Source of the DNA: Adiantum capillus-veneris
Taxonomy: Eukaryota > Streptophyta > Polypodiopsida > Polypodiales > Pteridaceae
Direction: 5' to 3'
Assembly: GCA_014529385.2 (NCBI GenBank)
Contig: CM043947.1
Coordinates: 115,335,587 to 115,399,586 of the forward strand
Length of the DNA stretch: 64,000 bases
A program made the position numbers and the translations under genes. The notes under the pieces were generated by a model. That model was not told the DNA's origin. It did no database searches and saw nothing but the letters and a program-made list of their open reading frames with translations. This document shows positions 53,741-64,000 of the stretch, one piece after another (position 1 is the stretch's first letter; every line of letters starts with the position of its first letter).

Positions 53741-55714
53741 TGTCGTGCCGCTCTGCTTCCACGATAGAAAAAAGAGTAAAGAGAAGCAAAAAAAGTCTAT
53801 TTGAAGCTCACACATTTATTGAGCAGTGACCAAGGCTCGAGAACAAGTAAGGAGATCCAGAAAGTGTATGCTTTATGTGGTTATGAAGGCCTAAATGTAG
53901 AGATTTTATGCTTGAAGAAAAGGTTTTACATGTGAAAGGGCTCTTAGGACATATAAGGCAACTTGGATAGAGGAAGACATGTGGTCAGTGGTAAAAAGGA
54001 AAGTGTGTGAGAGACTTCACAACTCTGCATGAGGGAAGCCGAAAAAGTCCTATTCTAGAATTTTTTTGAAAAACAGGTTTCTGGATAAAATGGCCCGCTT
54101 GGGGAAAAGGAAAATGGCGTTTTGAGCATTTTTGCATCTCACGCATAGAGGCTAATTCTGGACTGAGATATTCAAGTTTTCATGCTCTGCTGGATTAGCG
54201 GGGAGGAAGCCATAAGCTTTGAGCACTCTAATCCTAAGCCAAGCTTCCATAGCCCACTCTTATCCAATCTTCCATAGCCAATCTAATCAAAGACACCATA
54301 AGCCACTCTAATCCAAGCTTCCAAGCCACTCTAATCATGGAGGGAGTTTAAATAATGTAATCAGCGGTACTGTTAATGATAATCAAGCTTCAGAATCTTG
54401 TTCAAGTTGTTAATTTCAAGCTTTTAATGGGGGCTTTTCACAAGCCAGGCTCCCATACCCCTCTTCTCTCTTCCCCACCCCATGGAAACCCCCTCTTAGG
54501 GACGGAGTGATAAAAGGCATTGGAAAAAATAAGAAAAAAAAAAGTATGAGTATGTAAATATGTGAGAAAGGTAAAATAGGCCACCTCGTGCCTGCGTGGC
54601 AGCCCATCCCCACCTTGCCTCCTTTTTCTTCACTGTTGCCCCGCCGTGTGTCCCTTTTCCTCTCCTCCACTCAAAAGGTCAACCCCCTCTCTCTTCCCCT
54701 TGTCCTTTCTCCTTTCTCTCTCCCCTCAAGCTACCCCACCCCCTGTGCTTACCAATAATGCACCCTAACTCACATGCCACCTCTCCTATCTTCCAAAACA
54801 GTATACCCCACCCCCCTTTTTCTCTCTCCTATCATATCCCATGACCCAAATATCCCCCTCTCTATCTAAAGGGCGCCATGTCTCCTATCCTGTAGCCAGA
54901 TAATCTCCCCCACACTCACACACACTGAGTTTCACTGAAAAAGGTGTCCACAGACCCATCCCCACCCGGTGGTTACCTGATTTTTCTTGTGTTCACACAC
55001 ATCTGCACACAGATTCACCTCTGAACACACTCCCCTCTCTATCCTCTTGTAATTACTTTATTCTCCATGTCACCTCTCACTTTTTTTCATCAACCCATCT
55101 CTCTCTCTTAGTCTCTCTCTTATGAGACTGCTGTTCTGGCACATATACACACAGCCAGACAAGTGGGGCCCACAGTCACATGGCCTATGTAGATAATGAT
55201 TTCTTCATTTCTAAATTCTAGAAATTCTCTCCCCTCCTCCCCTATATAAAGAGGGGTCACCATCACACTAGACACACACACAACATCACCAAAGAGTACA
55301 CTATGCACTGTGTGTGCCTAGTGCACACACACACACACCCACACCATCACCATCACCACAATCACCATGCTCGTCTTGAGCATGACCTCTACACCCTTGG
55401 GCTATGGAAGATGAAGGGCAGCTAAATGAAGGATGATGGCCATAACCCTCGTGCGAGTCTTCGTCATCAGCTCCCACCTATCCGCCATGTGCTCTACCAC
55501 TCTCTCCCTTCTCTTTCCCCTACCCTATGCTCCCCATTTCATCACCTTATTCTCTAAATAAAGCTTGAGATTTTGTGAGTATGTTTCTTGCAATGTTTTG
55601 CCCATGTGAGGTGTGCGGAATCGTCACCTAGTCTTGTGTTTGGAGTGAGCTTGTGTACGTGTGAAGGGTGTGCGGATTCGCCATCCTTCTGTGGTGCGTA
55701 AGTACTAAGCCGCT

Positions 55715-55753
<39 letters not shown>

Positions 55754-56069
55754 TGATCTCATTTCCCTTCCTCTTCATCATTACTCCCAAGCATCCATCT
55801 CTCTTGGATGAAAACTTTGTTATGGTGGTGTGTTGTTTGCGTCCTAGCCGCTCAAGGTAGGTGGTGCCCCCTGTTTGCTTTACTATGATAGGCTCGAGGC
55901 GCGCCATCTGGTCCCCGGTGTTTTAGAGGCCGTCAGGGTTCGGGTTTTGCTTTGCTCCCGTCACTTTGTCTACATTCATTGTGTCTGCTGCAACTGTCTT
56001 CCTCACACCTCTCACAGCCAGAGGCCCCGCGCCTTCCCGGCTCAGCTTTCGAACACAAATCCCCCGACA
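53741..56069 (+). repeat. 5' LTR, 2329 bp
   Basis: Contains TATATAAA at 55243-55250, a (CT)n tract at 55718-55750 and (CA)n-rich parts (about 55300). No coding. Confidence 0.9.
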
Positions 56070-56073
56070 TTCT

Positions 56074-56091
56074 TGGTGAACCCGACGCGAA
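56074..56091 (+). promoter_or_regulatory. Primer-binding site of the unequal-LTR element
   Basis: TGGTGAACCCGACGCGAA, 4 bp after the LTR. Confidence 0.7.
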
Positions 56092-56115
56092 ATGAGCCGG
56101 GGTGGGAGGTAAAAA

Positions 56116-56396
56116 TGGATGTGCCAGAACAGTTAAAGCAGTTTATTGAAGATTTCAGTGCCAATGGATTTGATAAAAATCTAGCAGTTACAGATTTACC
56201 AAAAATGATGGAATTGGTTCAGGGGTATCTACAAGAAGAAAAATCCATGCATGTAAAAAAGCAGATTGATGATGTTGTAGAGCTAGCACTTGATGCTGTT
56301 CGGGAGCAGTATTATATTTTTTAGGGAAATGATCCAGAAGGTTTTATTGCATGATATGAAGCTGAGATAAAGAGCTGAAACGTTCCAGAAGATCGG
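56116..56396 (+). pseudogene. gag-like N-terminal frame, interrupted
   Basis: Starts MDVPEQLKQFIEDFSANGFD at the first ATG after the primer site and stops at 56322. The same frame resumes GNDPEGFIA, a stop, YEAEIKS and another stop, then runs into the long frame at 56397 (VPEDRMIAAFEEAV). The region probably formed one gag-like protein; VPE..MIxxF and W-x-x-F spacing resemble the gag of the element at 48884. Confidence 0.55.
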
Positions 56397-57761
56397 ATGA
56401 TTGCAGCTTTTGAAGAGGCTGTAAACTCGGATTTTAAAAAGCAACTGGCAGAAGAATATCCCACACGGTGGGAGTATTTTGCAGAGGAATTTATTTACGA
56501 AAGCTCAAGGATTCTAGATTGGGAAATAAAGGAGATTACTGAACGAAATAAGGTTGTCTTCAGTAAAGGTGAAGGGGATCAGATGCAGATCCTCAACTAT
56601 GATGAATTCTGGGAGCATATTTCTGCAAGAAGCAAAGCCAAAGAAAATGCTGAGCTCGAAGTAACAGATTCAGTTTCAGAGGAACTTATTTTGAGCAACG
56701 AAGAAAAGGTAAACGATGAATTTAATGTTGAAACAAAATTATATGAATTTTTTCCAAAAATTGTTGGCATGGATGCTACCTTCAATAATGGTCTCGGTGA
56801 AGACATAGACTATATAGCAAGTGGTTTACAAGCTGTTGACCTTGATATGGGTTATTCTGAAGGAGTTTGTCAAGCAGATGAGCTTCTACAGCATATTACA
56901 GAAACTATTTGCACTATAGCCGAGCAGGACAACATGTTTGTTGCAGATGAGTGCATAAACAAAGCTATTATCTACACAATAGATGATGAAGTGACCAAGA
57001 TTGTGGACCCAACACAGGATGAGCCTGAGGATGTTAATGAACCTATGATTGCTACTAACCATATTTTTGCAGATGCTATTATCATGGAAGAAGATGCCAT
57101 AATCGATCATTTCTTGTCTAGATCTGAAGGAGATGGTTATGACAGTATAGAAGAGATTTCTGATGTGTGTACCTCTTCAAAGGGGGTGCTAGATGAGCCT
57201 TTGCATTGCTATGATGTATTGCTAAGTAACATGGATGCAGATGAGGAAGCAGAGAATTATATGGATGAGTATGAAGATTGCTTAGATTATGCTGATTATG
57301 AACAGGACATTGACATGGATTTTACATCTATGCTTATATACGGGCTGCAAGAGGAGCCAACTTCTAAAGATTTGTTGAACGTTGAGACTTCCAAGGGTGA
57401 TTTTCCCAAGGATGTTATGGATGAAGATCTTCAGGATAAAGCTATTATTCATTATCAACCTCAAAAACCAGGTAAAGATCTCTCTGATGATACAAGTCCA
57501 AGAAGTCCTAAGGTTTTTTGTGATGGCTATGAAGCTAGAGGGGGTGACGTTGCTAAATCATCCCTGATACAGCATAAAGTGTACAAGATTTTTTGTTTTC
57601 TTGGGCAATGTGCCAAATGTGGTTGGATTTGGATACTATTCCTAGTAATTCTTATGTCAACGATGTCTTGGGCAATGTGCCAAATGTGGTTGGATTTGGA
57701 TACTATTCCTAGTAATTCTTATGTCAACGATGTCTTGGCTACCAGTAAAAGGGAGTCATAA
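56397..57761 (+). CDS. Long acidic open frame (454 codons) of the LTR element
   Basis: The frame begins MIAAFEEAVNSDFKKQL in a gag-like context (TRWEYFAEEF), then continues for over 350 codons rich in Asp/Glu (for example EEAENYMDEYEDCLDYADY). It ends after a 67-bp tandem duplication (57600-57733) that shifts the frame. No zinc knuckle, protease or RT motif is present. It has stayed open far longer than expected for neutral decay in such a degraded neighbourhood. The function is unknown. It could be a gag-derived or captured acidic protein. Confidence 0.6.
   Translation: MIAAFEEAVNSDFKKQLAEEYPTRWEYFAEEFIYESSRILDWEIKEITERNKVVFSKGEGDQMQILNYDEFWEHISARSKAKENAELEVTDSVSEELILSNEEKVNDEFNVETKLYEFFPKIVGMDATFNNGLGEDIDYIASGLQAVDLDMGYSEGVCQADELLQHITETICTIAEQDNMFVADECINKAIIYTIDDEVTKIVDPTQDEPEDVNEPMIATNHIFADAIIMEEDAIIDHFLSRSEGDGYDSIEEISDVCTSSKGVLDEPLHCYDVLLSNMDADEEAENYMDEYEDCLDYADYEQDIDMDFTSMLIYGLQEEPTSKDLLNVETSKGDFPKDVMDEDLQDKAIIHYQPQKPGKDLSDDTSPRSPKVFCDGYEARGGDVAKSSLIQHKVYKIFCFLGQCAKCGWIWILFLVILMSTMSWAMCQMWLDLDTIPSNSYVNDVLATSKRES
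57600..57733 (+). repeat. 67-bp direct tandem duplication
   Basis: The unit beginning CTTGGGCAATGTGCC occurs at 57600 and 57667, apparently identical. Being 67 bp long, it changes the reading frame of the gene above. Confidence 0.92.
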
Positions 57762-58680
57762 TTCTTTAATTATTGTTGGTAACGACCTTAAGTTATCAAA
57801 AGTTTGTGAGATGTGGCTGCTGCACTCTGCTTCAGGAGAAGCTCTAGTATATTGCGGAGGCCAACAATGCTATGTGATCTTAATGGTATTTGATCCAGGA
57901 GATTCGATAGATCTTCAAAGACAGGTTCATTATGGATGGGTATTTTTGAGTATATATTGTGGTTTCTTTCTGCTAGATCCTGGAATAGCATATTTGGAGC
58001 AGAAATTCTTGAAGTTGATTGATACAGGATGTGTGTGTTTATGTGGATATTATGCTGCTCCACTATTGGGACAATTTCTTATTATCCCATTTGATCCTGG
58101 GAGCTATTGAAGAGAAACTTGCAGATTCAGAGATATCATTTATTTTCTTGTAGCAGGTTACCTAGCACTAGGTTTTCTTTTTTGATTTATGCTATCAAGA
58201 AAAGAGTATTGGATTTTGTGGTCAGTAATCTTATATGGCTAGCTTCTAGTTGACATCTTTGGACAATTGATAAAGTATCTTCACATCTTTTGAGTTGGTT
58301 CTGCTACCAGAACTTGAAGTAAAGGACTTGATGGACATTCCGTGTGCAGACACAATAAATCATACTTGAGCTTGATAGGGTTCCGTAAAGCGAGCTTGAT
58401 GGTCAAGCCGTGTGCATCATTAACTGGAGCATTTGAGTCTGGCGCGGTTCACTAAACAGGTTTTTCATAATTGAATGCTTTGGAGACACGATATACACGG
58501 TTCAAAGATTTGTGATGGACAGCTACCAAATAACTGAGCTAGACCATTGATGATATGGTTTAAAACTTATTTTCTTTTATATGTACTTACCAGTTATATC
58601 ATCTTGATAGCAAGCAGCTTAAGGTGATTATAGCAGTTATAGATTGAAGATCGGTTGGCACAGACCGGAGGCTGTGCACG
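57762..58680 (+). other. Unassigned 3' interior of the LTR element
   Basis: A 129-codon frame (57721-58110) with hydrophobic stretches and no known domain, then non-coding DNA. Confidence 0.45.
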
Positions 58681-58695
58681 CTCAGAGGGGGTGAA
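58681..58695 (+). promoter_or_regulatory. Polypurine tract of the unequal-LTR element
   Basis: CTCAGAGGGGGTGAA abuts the 3' LTR. Confidence 0.8.
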
Positions 58696-59472
58696 TGTCG
58701 TGCCGCTCCACTTCCACGAAGAGAAGCAAAAAAAGTCTATTTGAAGCTCACATATTTATTGAGCAGTGACCAGGGCTCGAGAACAAGTAAGGAGATCCAG
58801 AAAGTGTATGCTTTATGTGGTTATGAAGGCCTAAATGTAGAGATTTTATGCTTGAAGAAAAGGTTTTACATGTGAAAGGGCTCCTAGGACATATAAGGCA
58901 ACTTGGATAGAGGAAGACATGTGGTCAGTGGTAAAAAGAAAAGTGTGTGAGAGACTTCACATCTCTGCATGAGTGAGGCCGAAAAAGTCCTATTCTGGAA
59001 TTTTTTTGAAAAACAGGTTTTTGGATAAAACGGGCCACGATGGCAGAAGGAAAAGAGCATTTTGAGGATTTTTGCATCTCACGCAAAGAGGCTAATTCTG
59101 CATCGATTAGGAGATATTCAAGTTTTCATGCTCTGTTGTATTAGCGGGGAGGAAGCCATAAGCTTTGAGCACTCTAATCCTAAGCCAAGCTTCCATAGCC
59201 CACTCTCATCCAATCTTCCATAGCCAATCTAATCAAAGACACCATCAGCCACTCTAATCCAAGCTTCCAAGCCACTCTAATCATGGAAGGAGTTTAAATA
59301 ATGTAAGCAGCGGTACTGTTAATGATAATCAAGCTTCAGGATCTTGTTCAAGTTGTTAATTTCAAGCTTTGTCTACATTCATTGTGTCTACTGCAACTGT
59401 CTTCCTCACACCTCTCACAGCCAGAGGCCCCGCGCCTTCTCAGCTCAGCTTTCGAACACAAATCCCCCGACA
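58696..59472 (+). repeat. 3' LTR, 777 bp, internally deleted
   Basis: Matches 53741-54424 and 55964-56069 of the 5' LTR. The intervening 1543 bp (which hold the TATA box) are missing, with CTTT shared at both break points. Confidence 0.9.
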
Positions 59473-63273
<3,801 letters not shown>

Positions 63274-63286
63274 AGCTCTGATACCA
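63274..63286 (-). promoter_or_regulatory. Primer-binding site (tRNA-iMet type) of a minus-strand LTR element
   Basis: The - strand reads TGGTATCAGAGCT, typical of copia-type elements. It implies an LTR starting on its right. Confidence 0.75.
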
Positions 63287-63288
63287 CT

Positions 63289-63539
63289 GCTACAGCTGGA
63301 AGCCTGGCTACCCTACAAAATACTCGAAATAGCACATAGCAAAACATAAACAAATAAATCTACATACTGAGGTGGTCCGGGGCGGGCAAGAAGAAGAGTG
63401 ACCTGTAAGCACCCTTCTAGGCTTCCGTGCTGCTCAATTGGGTTGGGGTTGGAAAAAACAACAAAAACACACACAAACCCGCAACCTGACCCTACGCAAT
63501 TTTGGGGCACCACCTAGTTTTGGATGCGAACTAGGACGT

Positions 63540-63629
<90 letters not shown>

Positions 63630-64000
63630 TGCTCGGGCTGCTTTGAAATGTATCGGCAGTGATCAAGCAAACACAATTATATATGTAAGAAAGAGAGAGA
63701 AAGGGGAGGAGGTGCTTGTTGCATTGATACCTTCTTAAAAATCTGTCATGACCGATCAAAGTGAGATTAGTATTTGTTCAAAATAGCTTGAGTAAATTTC
63801 ACCACAACACATCACAAGAAAAAACCACCCCAATCACTGTCTTAAGGCCAGGGGAGTCCTCTCCACCCTGTCGCCCTCTCACAGTATGTGGGATTTATGG
63901 CTAAATTGATCACAACACCCAGAGACATGCTATCAAGAACTAAAAAAATCACCAAGACACTTACACATCATTGTTGTCCATTACTTCACGTTGGAAGAGA
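63289..64000 (-). repeat. Partial LTR running off the window
   Basis: On - an LTR should end ...GTAGCA at 63289, next to the primer site. Its other end is beyond the window or unrecognised. It includes the (GA)n tract at 63542-63627. Confidence 0.45.
63542..63627 (+). repeat. (GA)n microsatellite, about 86 bp
   Basis: About 43 GA units. Confidence 0.97.

Larger units (their letters stand above)
53741..59472 (+). mobile_element. Non-autonomous LTR element with unequal LTRs
   Basis: 5' LTR 53741-56069 (2329 bp), primer site at 56074, gag-like frame and acidic long frame (56116-57761), unassigned interior (57762-58680), polypurine tract (58681-58695), 3' LTR 58696-59472 (777 bp). Both LTRs start TGTCGTGCCGCTC and end CCCCCGACA. 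No RT, protease or integrase was found in 2.6 kb of interior. No matching target-site duplication is visible (left GCCTT, right CCGTA), so one end may be rearranged. Confidence 0.88.

Overview
The window looks like intergenic DNA from a large, repeat-rich land-plant nuclear genome. No intact host gene, tRNA or rRNA was recognised. Nearly everything identifiable is a transposable element or its debris, plus long (CT)n/(GA)n and poly-C tracts. A decayed PPR-like relic whose wording resembles PPR proteins of non-seed plants, together with a Penelope-like element, makes a fern or other non-seed plant my best guess. That is inference, not proof.

Layout. 1-2870: a circularly permuted piece of a Penelope-like retroelement (PLE). 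About 3070-23380: a Helitron of Helentron type (+ strand) with an RPA-like OB-fold gene, a Rep/helicase gene and a C-terminal endonuclease/exonuclease/phosphatase (EEP) nuclease. It is split by two younger insertions: a 6.8-kb L1-like LINE (- strand, 4892-11725, 14-bp target-site duplication) and a small-LTR element (12837-19160, 5-bp duplication ATAGG) that carries three LTR copies. 23385-27290: two more tandem PLE copies, ending in a CT/TA microsatellite. 27849-35596: a minus-strand LTR element with 1.93-kb LTRs, gag and protease but no visible RT or integrase. 35712-41539: a head-to-tail PLE pair with a period near 3.4 kb, giving the best view of the whole PLE.

41580-48350 holds foldback repeats, a LINE nuclease fragment, a PPR relic and a duplicated TATA-containing block with 37-bp minisatellites. 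48884-53075 is a decayed Ty3/gypsy element (gag, protease, RT, start of RNase H). 53741-59472 is a non-autonomous LTR element whose 3' LTR has lost 1.54 kb and which keeps a 454-codon acidic open frame. 59473-64000 is mostly unassigned, with long GA tracts and a minus-strand copia-type primer-binding site at 63274.

The two observations most worth following are the tandem, apparently endonuclease-less PLE family and the Helitron that joins RPA, Rep-helicase and EEP nuclease modules. All copies seen here carry stops or frameshifts, so these are fossils whose consensus must come from other copies in the genome.
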